Part shown: piece by piece, positions 1 through 7,380 of the stretch
Numbering within the stretch: position 1 is the stretch's first letter
Layout: every line of letters starts with the position of its first letter
Origin: JBFWQM01 sp050249455
GTDB lineage: Bacteria > Pseudomonadota > Alphaproteobacteria > MPNO01 > VGEU01
Reading direction: 5' to 3'
Assembly: GCA_050249455.1 (NCBI GenBank)
Contig: JBFWQM010000205.1
Span: forward strand, 1 to 9,712
Length of the DNA: 9,712 nt
The notes under the pieces: generated by a model
Database searches by the model: none
Told to the model about the DNA's origin: nothing
What the model saw: only the letters and a program-made list of their open reading frames with translations
Position numbers and translations under genes: made by a program

Positions 1-2
1 CG

Positions 3-572
3 GGCAGCGCCGCCGCACAATCCCCGTCGTCGCAGAAGCCGCTCACCGAAGCGCAGGTGCGCTCGTTCTTCGACGGCATGGAGACGCAGATGACCCAGTG
101 GGTCAACGCCGGCTCGGCCGACAAGCTCAGCGGCTGGCTGGACAAGCACACCTTGGACGGCGCCCAGTTCCTCTACGACACGACCACGACGGTGGAGGAG
201 CGCCGGGTCGCCAGCAGCCAGGGCACGCTCGGCAAGGACGGCCTCATGAAGGCGACGTCGATGCTCATGGGCGCCGGCTCGCCGCACGGGCGGATCCGCG
301 ACTACAAGCTCGACATGACGGTGAACGGCGTGAAGCTGCTGTCGGGCGGCGCGCTCGCCATCGTCGATGCCGATAGCCGCGAGACCGGCACGATCCCCCG
401 CGCGAAGGATTCGGGCGCCGGATCCGCCGGCGATCAGGGCGCCGGGTCCGCCGGCGATCAGAAGGACATGCAGCTCACCGCCGCCGGCCAGTGCCGGTAC
501 TTCCTGGTGCCGGGCGGCGGCGACACCGTGCAGCTCGCCACGGCGATCTGCCAGGTCGACATCCAGCTGTAG
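3..572 (+). CDS. Partial gene (5' end outside window): exported protein, possibly NTF2-like
   Basis: The reading frame is open from the first bases to a TAG at 570-572, giving 189 visible residues; the true start lies upstream. A GTG at 57 could serve as a start, but the frame before it (GSAAAQSPSSQKPLTEAQ) reads like the start of a mature exported protein just after a signal peptide, so I take that valine as internal. A helical first part (about residues 14-50, with FFDGME and a Trp-rich stretch) is followed by likely beta strands (DYKLDMTVNGVKLL, GGALAIVDADS, CRYFLVPG, AICQVDIQL). This order resembles the NTF2/SnoaL-like fold, but I cannot name a family. Two cysteines on neighbouring C-terminal strands (C164, C183 of the fragment) could form a disulfide, which would fit export. 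An octapeptide is duplicated at residues 138-153 in a loop. Function unknown. It converges with the next gene. Confidence 0.72.
   Translation, partial: GSAAAQSPSSQKPLTEAQVRSFFDGMETQMTQWVNAGSADKLSGWLDKHTLDGAQFLYDTTTTVEERRVASSQGTLGKDGLMKATSMLMGAGSPHGRIRDYKLDMTVNGVKLLSGGALAIVDADSRETGTIPRAKDSGAGSAGDQGAGSAGDQKDMQLTAAGQCRYFLVPGGGDTVQLATAICQVDIQL
414..461 (+). repeat. In-frame 24-bp tandem duplication (GAGSAGDQ x2)
   Basis: Two adjacent 24-bp units (414-437 and 438-461) differ at a single base (gga versus ggg) and encode GAGSAGDQ twice. The repeat lies in a Gly/Ser/Asp-rich segment between predicted beta strands. It probably arose by slippage and lengthens a loop without breaking the frame. Confidence 0.9.
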
Positions 573-597
573 CGCCGGGCGGCCCGCGGCGCACGGC

Positions 598-624
598 GAA
601 GGGGCGGCATCGAGCCGCCCCTTC
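598..624. terminator. Perfect 11-bp hairpin between convergent genes, probable bidirectional terminator
   Basis: GAAGGGGCGGC (598-608) pairs perfectly with GCCGCCCCTTC (614-624) across a 5-nt loop, ATCGA. It starts 25 nt after the TAG of the plus-strand gene and lies downstream of the minus-strand gene's stop. There is no clear run of T on either side (only ACTCT on the plus strand), so it is a GC-rich hairpin terminator or an RNA 3'-end stabiliser rather than a textbook intrinsic terminator. Confidence 0.72.
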
Positions 625-638
625 ACTCTGCCCGTGCA

Positions 639-661
639 CGGCGCCGGCCGCTCCGGCGCCG
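639..661. terminator. Second perfect hairpin, just downstream of the minus-strand stop codon
   Basis: CGGCGCCGG (639-647) pairs perfectly with CCGGCGCCG (653-661) across the loop CCGCT. It begins 4 nt past the TAG (668-666) of the minus-strand gene, so it would be the first structure in that transcript's 3' end. No T tract follows it. It may act with the 598-624 hairpin as a double terminator, but GC-rich DNA yields such stems by chance more often than AT-rich DNA does. Confidence 0.5.
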
Positions 662-665
662 CAGG

Positions 666-1484
666 CTACTGGTTCAGGCGCTGCCACAAATCGGCGGACG
701 ACTGGCGCAGCCGCTGCGACACCTGCTGCAGGTAGCGCAGCGCCTCCTGCCTCTCCGCGGGCACGAAGCGGGCGTTCGCCTGCATGAAGCGGTCGACCTC
801 GCCGACGCTGCGGCCGGCGAGGGGCTGGCGGAACAGGTCGGACACCTCGGCCATCGTCGCGCGGTTGCGGTCGCACGCGGCGACGCCGGCGGCGCCGCCC
901 GCTTGGCTGCCCGCGGCGTAGCCGCCGATCGCGCCGGCGGCGCCGGTCCGCGCCGCGGTGCCGGCATTGCCGCTCGCCGCCGCGCCGCCGACGGCGCCTG
1001 CGACGCCGAACACGAGGCCGAGGGCGCTCGCGCGCTTCTCCGCCGCGTCCTGCGCCACCCCGCCGGTGCCGTCGACCACGCTGTTGCCCGCCGGCCCGGC
1101 GGTCAGGAAGCTGCCGGCCAGGCCGACGATGTCGCGGGTGCACAGGTGATGGTTGATCTGGTCCGAGCAGTAGGCGAACAGCTCCTCCGTCGAGCCGGCG
1201 GCGAACAGGAGGCGCCGCGCCTGTTCCGACATCGGCGCCGCGGCAAGCGCGACCTCGAGCCCCGACCGGTTGAGCTGCGTGCAGTAGGAGAACGCGGCGC
1301 GGTTGACGCCCGAAGTTACCGGCCCGCTCGGCGGCGCCTGCTGCCGCGTGCCGACGCCGCCCGACAGCGCGTCCAGCATGGGCCCCAGCACGCTCGGCGG
1401 CGGCCGTTCCTGCCCGGCGGCCGTCGCGGCGAAAAGGACGGCGACGATGGCGGCGGCGGTCGCGCGGCGCATCGGATTCGACAT
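666..1484 (-). CDS. Exported glycine-zipper protein with four cysteines, function unknown
   Basis: The 272-residue protein starts at ATG 1484-1482, behind an AGAGGTG ribosome site. The frame stays open upstream, but that extension is Arg/Gly-rich low-complexity sequence and would bury the signal peptide. Residues 1-25 form a classic signal peptide (Arg-rich start, AAAIVAVLFAATAAG core), with cleavage probably near residue 25. Next come a Pro/Gly-rich stretch (28-60), a helical region holding C68, C106 and C115, a Gly/Ala-rich segment at about 156-202 whose small-residue spacing resembles glycine-zipper proteins, then C204 and a charged helical tail (208-272). The motifs FSYCTQ and FAYCSDQ look like two copies of one short element. 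The cysteines suggest periplasmic disulfides. I recognise no family. It is transcribed away from the srfB operon and shares the 1485-1746 intergenic region, so it could be co-regulated, but that is unproven. Confidence 0.78.
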   Translation of the reverse strand: MSNPMRRATAAAIVAVLFAATAAGQERPPPSVLGPMLDALSGGVGTRQQAPPSGPVTSGVNRAAFSYCTQLNRSGLEVALAAAPMSEQARRLLFAAGSTEELFAYCSDQINHHLCTRDIVGLAGSFLTAGPAGNSVVDGTGGVAQDAAEKRASALGLVFGVAGAVGGAAASGNAGTAARTGAAGAIGGYAAGSQAGGAAGVAACDRNRATMAEVSDLFRQPLAGRSVGEVDRFMQANARFVPAERQEALRYLQQVSQRLRQSSADLWQRLNQ

Positions 1485-1746
1485 GGCGGCACCTCTGCTG
1501 ACCCGGCCGCCGCCGCGCCGCGGGCGGCGGCGCACGTCGGACCGCCACCCTAACGGCCCAAAGCAGGCGAAGCAAACGCCGCGCGAACGCTTCGGCCGGC
1601 CCTCGCATGACGCAAATCCGCCAGTCGGGGCCGCATTCCCGCATGATTCGGCCGGCCGGTTGCCTGGCCGCCCGCCGCCCCTTCGGGTTGCCTTGGCCGC
1701 CCTTCCTCTGCGATGATTGCGCGCAGTCAGAATCTCCGGCCGGATA
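1485..1746. promoter_or_regulatory. Divergent intergenic region with presumed promoters for both flanking genes
   Basis: These 262 bp must hold the promoter of the minus-strand exported protein and probably that of the srfB operon. No strong sigma-70 site is visible. Weak candidates are TTGCCT (1688-1693), 18 nt, GATGAT (1712-1717) toward srfB, and on the minus strand TTGCTT (1575-1570), 17 nt, TAGGGT (1552-1547) toward the exported protein. Each matches the consensus at only three or four of six positions in each box. The 11-mer TTCGGCCGGCC occurs twice (1591-1601, 1647-1657) and could be a binding site or base-composition noise. Confidence 0.4.
1490..1496 (-). promoter_or_regulatory. Ribosome binding site for the glycine-zipper protein
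   Basis: On the minus strand AGAGGTG lies 5 nt before ATG 1484-1482 (AGAGG itself is 7 nt away). This decides in favour of that start over the longer open frame reaching to 1805. Confidence 0.7.
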
Positions 1747-4704
1747 ATGGAACCGCACCTCGGCGGGCTACCGTCCCATATCAGCCTCGTGCCGCAGAGC
1801 GGCATTCAGTTCGTGGATGTCCGGTTCGCCCTCGACCGGCTGCCGCGCACGCCGGCGCCGTTCTGGGAAGAGCCGATGCCGGCGGGCCAGGACGCGGCGA
1901 AGGGGCTGGTGTCGCTGCGCGCGCTGCGCCCGGACGACGGGGGCGAACTGTTCGACCCGGTCAGCGGCATCAGCCCGCCGCCGGACGAGATCTACCAGAT
2001 CGGGCGCAACCAGGCGCTGGAGACCTACGCCAACAAGTGGGTGCCGCTGCCGTTCTTCCGCGTCACCGCGATCGCGGCCGGCGGCAAGGAGGTCTACGAC
2101 AGCGGCCCGACCAACTGGGCGCGGGTACGCATCGCCGAGCTGCCGGCGCCCGACCACGACGGCAACACACACCACCTGACGCTCGCCTTCGACACCGCGC
2201 TCCGTGCGCGCGAGGACGGGCGGCCCTACACCGCGATCGCGCCCCCCGACAGCGAGCGGGCGGCGGAGTTCACCCTGGTCGCCGAGCGCGACACGATCAG
2301 CTGGTTCCTCAACGAGCCGTGGATGACCCAGTGGCTGGAGGAGCTGTTCCGCGAGCTGCGCCAGGTGCAGCGCGGCGGCCGGCCGCTGCGGCCGGAGGAT
2401 TTCCCGCACGGCTGCGAGCACTGGGCGCGCTACATCGCCTTCGTCGGCCTGCTGGCCGAAGCGAAGCTGCTGCCGCGCATCAAGCTGGTCGACGTGGTCT
2501 CGGCGGCCAAGGCCTACGAGCCGATCAGTGTCGACCTGGTGCTCGACATCGGCAATTCACGGACCTGCGGCATCCTGATCGAGGACGACCGCGACGCCCG
2601 GATGAACCTCAACAACTCCTACGTGCTGCGCCCGCGCGACCTCTCGGCGCCCGAACGCGCCTATGGCGAGCCGTTCGAGAGCCGGGTGGAGTTCGTGCGC
2701 GCCAGCTTCGGCAAGGATGCGGTCAGCCGCCGGTCCGGCCGCGCCAACGCCTTCCAGTGGCTGTCGCCGGTCCGCGTCGGGCCGGAGGCGGTGCGCCTGG
2801 CCGCCGCCGCGCGCGGCAACGAGGGCGCGACCGGACTGTCCTCGCCCAAGCGCTACCTGTGGGACACCCGCCCGATCAGCCAGGTGTGGCGCTTCAACGG
2901 AGTCGCTGCCGACGGCGTGACCAGCGAGCCGCCGGTCAGCGGCTCGTTCATGTCGTTCGTGTCGGAGGAGGGCGAGGTCGTGCGCGCCACCCGCGGCCGC
3001 GCCCAGCCGGCAGTGCGCGCTCGCTTCAGCCGCTCGTCGCTGACCACCTTCCTGCTGGCCGAACTGCTGCTGCAGGCGCTGTCGCAGATCAATGCCGCGG
3101 AGACGCGCTACGCCCGCAGCTTCCCCGACGTGCCGCGCCGGCTGCGCCGCATCATGCTGACCCTGCCGCCCGCCATGGCGCTGGCGGAACAGCGCATCCT
3201 GCGCCGGCGGGCCGAGGCGGCGGTCAAGCTCGCCTGGGACATGCTGGGCTGGGGCACGCCCGGGCCGAACGTGCCGCCGGAGCCGCGGGTGATCGCCAAC
3301 CTGGACGAGGCGACGGCAACCCAGCTGGTCTTCCTGTTCACCGAGGCGGCGCAGAAGCTCAAGGGCGATCCCGGCACCTTCTTCGCCCTGACCGGCCGGG
3401 TACGCGACGGCTACGGCGCGGCGCCGTGCCTGCGCATCGCCAGCATCGACATCGGCGGCGGCACAACCGACCTGATGGTCGCGACCTACGCCGCCGAGCA
3501 GGGCCAGGAGATCGTGCCGCGGCAGAACTTCCGCGAAGGCTTCCGCATCGCCGGCGACGAGGTGCTGCAGGAGGTGATCCAGGCGATCGTCCTGCCGCAG
3601 ATCGAGGCGGCGCTGAAGGAGGCCGGCGCGCGCGACGCCAAGGCGTTCCTGCGCGAGATCCTGGGCGGCGACCGCGGCAGCCAGAGCGAGCTGGAGCGCC
3701 ATCTGCGCCGCCAGCTCGTCGCGCTGGTGCTGGAGCCGGTCGGCATCGCCATCCTGCACGCCTATGAGGAGGTGACGGGGCGCGAGCTGGGGGAAGTGCT
3801 GCGCAAGACCATCCGCGACGTGCTGGCCGGGCGCGATGCCAACGCGCCGCTGCGCTACGTGCAGAACGAGGCGGCGCGGGTCGGCGCGCGCGACTTCCTG
3901 CTGGAGAACGTCGAGATCGCGGCCACCGCCGCGCGGGTCGACGCGGTGGTCCACGCCGCGCTGGGCCCGATCCTCGCCGACCTGTGCGAGGTGGTGCACA
4001 GCTTCGACTGCGACTGGCTTCTGCTGTCCGGGCGGCCGTCGCGGCTGCGCGCGGTCAACGACATCGTGCTGGCCAAGCTGCCGGCGCCGCCGCACCGCAT
4101 CATCGGCATGCACCGCTACGCCGTCGGCGGCTGGTATCCGTTCCGCGACGCCGCCGGCCGCATCGACGACCCCAAGACCTCGGCCGCGGTCGGCGCCACC
4201 CTGTGCGCGCTGGCGGAAGGCCGGCTCGAAGGCTTCCTGATGCGCACCAGCCGGCTCTCCATGCGGTCAACGGCGCGCTATCTCGGCCGCATGGAATTGT
4301 CCGGCCAGATCCTGCGCCGCAACGTGCTGCTCTCCAACGTCGACCTCGAGGCCAAGCCGGCCGAGGGCGACGTGGCGTTCCGCATGGAATTCCGCGCGCC
4401 GGTGTTCCTCGGCTTCCGCCAGCTCGACCTGGAGCGCTGGCCGGCGTCGCGCCTCTACGCGCTGGAATATGCGAACCCTGACAGCGTGCCCAAGCTCAAG
4501 CTGCCGCTGACCCTGACGTTGACGCGCGCCGACATCGCCGCCGACGACATCGACGCGGAGGAGAAGCGCGAGGACTTCCGCATCACCGAGATCGTCGATG
4601 CCGACCGCGACCCGCTGCGCCAGACCGAGGTGCAGCTGCGCCTGCAGACCGAAAAGAGCGAGGCCGGCTACTGGCGCGACACCGGCGCGCTGAACGTGGC
4701 CTGA
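1747..4704 (+). CDS. srfB: SrfB-family protein, actin/Hsp70-like ATPase
   Basis: This 985-residue protein matches the SrfB family, including its usual length of about 1000 residues and an N-terminal SGIQFVD motif (residues 18-24). Its core has the actin/Hsp70 ATPase signatures: phosphate-1 loop DIGNSRT (267-273), phosphate-2 loop DIGGGTTD (568-575), an AGDEV element (602-606) and an adenosine-loop-like LLSGRPSR (759-766). A long N-terminal domain (1-260) precedes the ATPase fold and a beta-rich tail follows it. No signal peptide or membrane helix is seen, so it is probably cytoplasmic. ATG 1747 was chosen because it keeps the family N-terminus with little extra; its ribosome site is poor, and a TTG at 1717 in the same frame is the alternative. 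It is first in the operon, 8 nt before srfC. Salmonella srfB was named as an SsrB-regulated gene; the substrate and role are not known to me. ATPase activity is inferred from motifs. Confidence 0.94.
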   Translation: MEPHLGGLPSHISLVPQSGIQFVDVRFALDRLPRTPAPFWEEPMPAGQDAAKGLVSLRALRPDDGGELFDPVSGISPPPDEIYQIGRNQALETYANKWVPLPFFRVTAIAAGGKEVYDSGPTNWARVRIAELPAPDHDGNTHHLTLAFDTALRAREDGRPYTAIAPPDSERAAEFTLVAERDTISWFLNEPWMTQWLEELFRELRQVQRGGRPLRPEDFPHGCEHWARYIAFVGLLAEAKLLPRIKLVDVVSAAKAYEPISVDLVLDIGNSRTCGILIEDDRDARMNLNNSYVLRPRDLSAPERAYGEPFESRVEFVRASFGKDAVSRRSGRANAFQWLSPVRVGPEAVRLAAAARGNEGATGLSSPKRYLWDTRPISQVWRFNGVAADGVTSEPPVSGSFMSFVSEEGEVVRATRGRAQPAVRARFSRSSLTTFLLAELLLQALSQINAAETRYARSFPDVPRRLRRIMLTLPPAMALAEQRILRRRAEAAVKLAWDMLGWGTPGPNVPPEPRVIANLDEATATQLVFLFTEAAQKLKGDPGTFFALTGRVRDGYGAAPCLRIASIDIGGGTTDLMVATYAAEQGQEIVPRQNFREGFRIAGDEVLQEVIQAIVLPQIEAALKEAGARDAKAFLREILGGDRGSQSELERHLRRQLVALVLEPVGIAILHAYEEVTGRELGEVLRKTIRDVLAGRDANAPLRYVQNEAARVGARDFLLENVEIAATAARVDAVVHAALGPILADLCEVVHSFDCDWLLLSGRPSRLRAVNDIVLAKLPAPPHRIIGMHRYAVGGWYPFRDAAGRIDDPKTSAAVGATLCALAEGRLEGFLMRTSRLSMRSTARYLGRMELSGQILRRNVLLSNVDLEAKPAEGDVAFRMEFRAPVFLGFRQLDLERWPASRLYALEYANPDSVPKLKLPLTLTLTRADIAADDIDAEEKREDFRITEIVDADRDPLRQTEVQLRLQTEKSEAGYWRDTGALNVA

Positions 4705-4712
4705 ACCACACG

Positions 4713-7346
4713 ATGGACACCATCCCGCCGCTGAACCCGGAGAACGAGGAGGCCGCGCGCAAGTGCGAGGCGGTCGCCGACGCCGCGGTCGCCGCGATGA
4801 CCTGGATCGGCGAGCAGACGGACCGGGTGCGCGAGGAAGGCCCGGCGATGATCCGCGACTTCCGGCGCGAGGCGATCCGCGTCCGCCGGCTGGCCGCCGC
4901 GGCGCGCCGGCCGATGGCGGTCTCGGTGTTCGGCCCCAGCCAGCAGGGCAAGAGCTACCTGATCGCCTCGCTGGCGCGCAAAGGCTCCAACCCCGCGACT
5001 ATCCGCTTCGGCGAGGAGCTGCGCGGATTCAACCGCGACATCAACCCCGACGGTGGCAAGGAATCCACCGGCCTCGTCACCCGTTTCTCGATCCGCCCGA
5101 TCGCCGGGCTGCCCGGCATGCCGGTGGCCTGCCGCATGCTGTCGCAGACCGACATCGTCAAGATCGTGGCCAACGCGTTCATGGAGGACTTCGACCGCGA
5201 CACCGTGGTGGCGCTGACGCCGGAGAAGATCGACGAGACCTTGGCGAAACTGCGCGCCAAGGCGGCGCCCGGCCCGGTCGACCGGCTGAACGACGACGAC
5301 GTCTACGACCTGTTCGAGTATTTCGAGCGCTATTTCCGCAACCACCCCACCCACGTCGCGCTGAAGCCGACGACATGGCGCGAGATGGAGACCCTGGCGC
5401 CGCGGCTCTCCATCCCCGACCGGGTTGAGCTGTTCGGCCTGCTGTGGAACGGCACGCCGACGATGACGCGCGTCGCGACGAGCCTCATCAGCGCGCTGGC
5501 GCAGCTCGACTTCCCCGACGAGGCGTTCTGCCCGATGGTGGCGATCGAGCCCAAGGCCAAGAGCATCATCGACGTCGAGACGATGGCCAAGCTCGGCAAG
5601 GACGACGGCGACAAGGTGCCGGTGGCGACCCGCATGGGGCGCACGGCGGAGGTGCCGCGCGCCGTCCTGACCGCCATCGTCGCCGAGCTGCAGCTCCAGC
5701 TCGCGGAGAAGCCGTTCGACTTCTTCGACCACACCGACCTGCTCGACTTCCCCGGCGCGCGCTCGCGCGAGAAGTACAACGCCGGCAAGGCGGAGGAGAC
5801 GGCGGCCGAGAACCTGTTCATGCTGTTCCGCCGCGGCAAGGTCGCCTACCTCTACCAGCGCTATTTGGAGGAACAGGAGCTGACCTCGATGCTGCTGTGC
5901 CTCAAGGACAGCAACCAGGAGGTCCGCTCGGTCCCCTCGATGGTGAAGGATTGGATCGACAGCACACACGGCGCGACGCCCGAGGCGCGGGCGACGCAGA
6001 AGACGGCGCTGTTCCTGGTCTTCACGATGTTCGACAAGGAGTTCGTGACCAAGGGCGGGGTCAGCGGCGACGCGGTGGAGCACTGGTCGATCCGCTTCGA
6101 CACCACGATCAAGCAGTATCTCGGCCTCGACCACGACTGGCCGCGCAGCTGGACGCCCGGCAAGCCGTTCGCCAACACCTTCTGGCTGCGCAACCCGGAG
6201 GTGTTCGACAAGGGCCTGCTCGAATACGACGACGCCAACCGCGAGGTCGCCTTCCGCGAGCCCGACCGGATGGCGACCTTGCGCAAGAACTTCCTCGCCA
6301 ACCCCGACGTGCAGGCGCATTTCGCCGACCCGGGCGTGTCGTGGGATGCCGCGATGGCGCTCAACGACGGCGGCATCAAGCTGATCGCCGAGCGGCTGGC
6401 GCCGGTGTGCAACCCGGCGCAGAAGCGCCAGCAGGTGATGGGCCAGCTCGCCGAGCTCGCCAAGCGCATGGCGGCGCGGCTGGAGCCCTACCACGTCTCC
6501 GGCGACCTCGATGCCGAGCTCGCCAAGCGCCGGGCGGAGGCGCGCACCACCGGCCGCCAGCTGCTGGCGTGCGCCGAGGCGCAGGCGTTCGGCCTGATGC
6601 TGCGCGAGCTGCAGGTCGAGGCGGAGACGCTGGCCGACCTGTTCCGCCGCCAGACGCTGGAAGCCGCGGTGGGACCGGCCGCGGTGGTCGGGCCGGTCGG
6701 CGCGCGCGTCGCCGGCCAGTCGCTGCGCGCCGACTTCGAGAGCCTGTTCGAGGACGACGGCCCGGCGCCCGAGCCGGTGCCGGAGGATAACTCGCCGCGC
6801 GACATGGCCGACGTGCTGGCCGAGCTCGCGGTCGCCGAATGGATCGACGGCATGCACCGCTTCGCCGCGCGCCCCGACGTGCCGGAGCTGTTCCGCATCG
6901 ACCGCGACAGCGCCGCCAACCTGGTCGGGCAGATCGCGGTCGGCGGCCGCCGGCTCAAGCTGCGCGAGACGATCGCCGAGCGCATCCGCGCCGGCGCCGG
7001 CTACCACGAGGGCCTGGCCGACCGGCTGGTCAAGCCGGTGATGATCGCCGAGCGCACGATCAACGACTTCGTCACCTGGCTCGGCTTCGACGGCATGGCC
7101 GAGGACGCGCGCCCCAAGGCCGGGCGCGAGCAGCGGCCCGTCTTCAAGCGCGCCCCGGCGGCGGAGGACATGCCGGCGCTGTCGGAAGCGCCGGTCGCCT
7201 ACGACGCGGCCTTCTACCTCGACTGGGCGACCGCGTTCGTCCGGCTGGTGGAAGACAACGTGCGCGCCACCGGCGGCGTGACGGTCGACATTGCCGCGAA
7301 CGCGCGGCTGGGCAAGCTGCTGGGCGATCTGCGCGGCGCCGCGTGA
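4713..7346 (+). CDS. srfC: SrfC-family protein, dynamin-like GTPase
   Basis: The 877-residue protein fits the SrfC family and its position directly after srfB. A P-loop GPSQQGKS lies at residues 74-81 after a helical N-terminus. A G3/Walker B motif DFPG is at 345-348, preceded by hydrophobic and acidic residues (FFDHTDLL). A G4-like element, LVFTMFDK, ends at K442, though it is not a canonical NKxD/TKxD. The long spacing between G1 and G3 and the largely helical C-terminal half (a possible coiled coil at about 574-650) suggest a dynamin-type mechano-GTPase, so assembly or membrane remodelling is possible. No signal peptide or transmembrane helix is seen. ATG 4713 lies 8 nt after the srfB stop with no evident Shine-Dalgarno sequence, so translation is probably coupled to srfB. 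The family assignment is firm from motifs and synteny; nucleotide preference and function are inferred. Confidence 0.93.
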   Translation: MDTIPPLNPENEEAARKCEAVADAAVAAMTWIGEQTDRVREEGPAMIRDFRREAIRVRRLAAAARRPMAVSVFGPSQQGKSYLIASLARKGSNPATIRFGEELRGFNRDINPDGGKESTGLVTRFSIRPIAGLPGMPVACRMLSQTDIVKIVANAFMEDFDRDTVVALTPEKIDETLAKLRAKAAPGPVDRLNDDDVYDLFEYFERYFRNHPTHVALKPTTWREMETLAPRLSIPDRVELFGLLWNGTPTMTRVATSLISALAQLDFPDEAFCPMVAIEPKAKSIIDVETMAKLGKDDGDKVPVATRMGRTAEVPRAVLTAIVAELQLQLAEKPFDFFDHTDLLDFPGARSREKYNAGKAEETAAENLFMLFRRGKVAYLYQRYLEEQELTSMLLCLKDSNQEVRSVPSMVKDWIDSTHGATPEARATQKTALFLVFTMFDKEFVTKGGVSGDAVEHWSIRFDTTIKQYLGLDHDWPRSWTPGKPFANTFWLRNPEVFDKGLLEYDDANREVAFREPDRMATLRKNFLANPDVQAHFADPGVSWDAAMALNDGGIKLIAERLAPVCNPAQKRQQVMGQLAELAKRMAARLEPYHVSGDLDAELAKRRAEARTTGRQLLACAEAQAFGLMLRELQVEAETLADLFRRQTLEAAVGPAAVVGPVGARVAGQSLRADFESLFEDDGPAPEPVPEDNSPRDMADVLAELAVAEWIDGMHRFAARPDVPELFRIDRDSAANLVGQIAVGGRRLKLRETIAERIRAGAGYHEGLADRLVKPVMIAERTINDFVTWLGFDGMAEDARPKAGREQRPVFKRAPAAEDMPALSEAPVAYDAAFYLDWATAFVRLVEDNVRATGGVTVDIAANARLGKLLGDLRGAA

Positions 7347-7370
7347 GCGGCCGAGAAGAAATCCAACGGC

Positions 7371-7374
7371 GAGG
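7371..7374 (+). promoter_or_regulatory. Ribosome binding site for the membrane linker protein
   Basis: GAGG, followed by GTGACG and then ATG 7381, gives a 6-nt spacing. It supports ATG 7381 over the in-frame upstream starts inside srfC. A GTG at 7375 is a less likely alternative two codons earlier. Confidence 0.6.
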
Positions 7375-7380
7375 GTGACG

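Noticed and set aside
475..1758. 427-codon minus-strand frame overlapping the glycine-zipper gene
   Set aside because: It is extremely Arg-rich and runs antisense into the NTF2-like gene. The competing frame 666-1484 has a signal peptide and a ribosome site.
1713..3767. 684-codon plus-strand frame overlapping srfB
   Set aside because: The translation is an Arg/Ala/Gly/Pro-rich string with no domain, while the overlapping frame encodes SrfB with intact ATPase loops.
2557..4113. 518-codon open frame on the minus strand
   Set aside because: It is opposite the ATPase core of srfB; composition is biased (Arg, Gln, Ala, His) and no motif or signal is present. It is a shadow frame.
1747..7346. Possible DnaK chaperone plus GTPase pair
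   Set aside because: SrfB shares the actin/Hsp70 ATPase loops, but its length, N-terminal SGIQFVD motif and SrfC neighbour fit the SrfB family, and no DnaK substrate-binding domain is recognisable.
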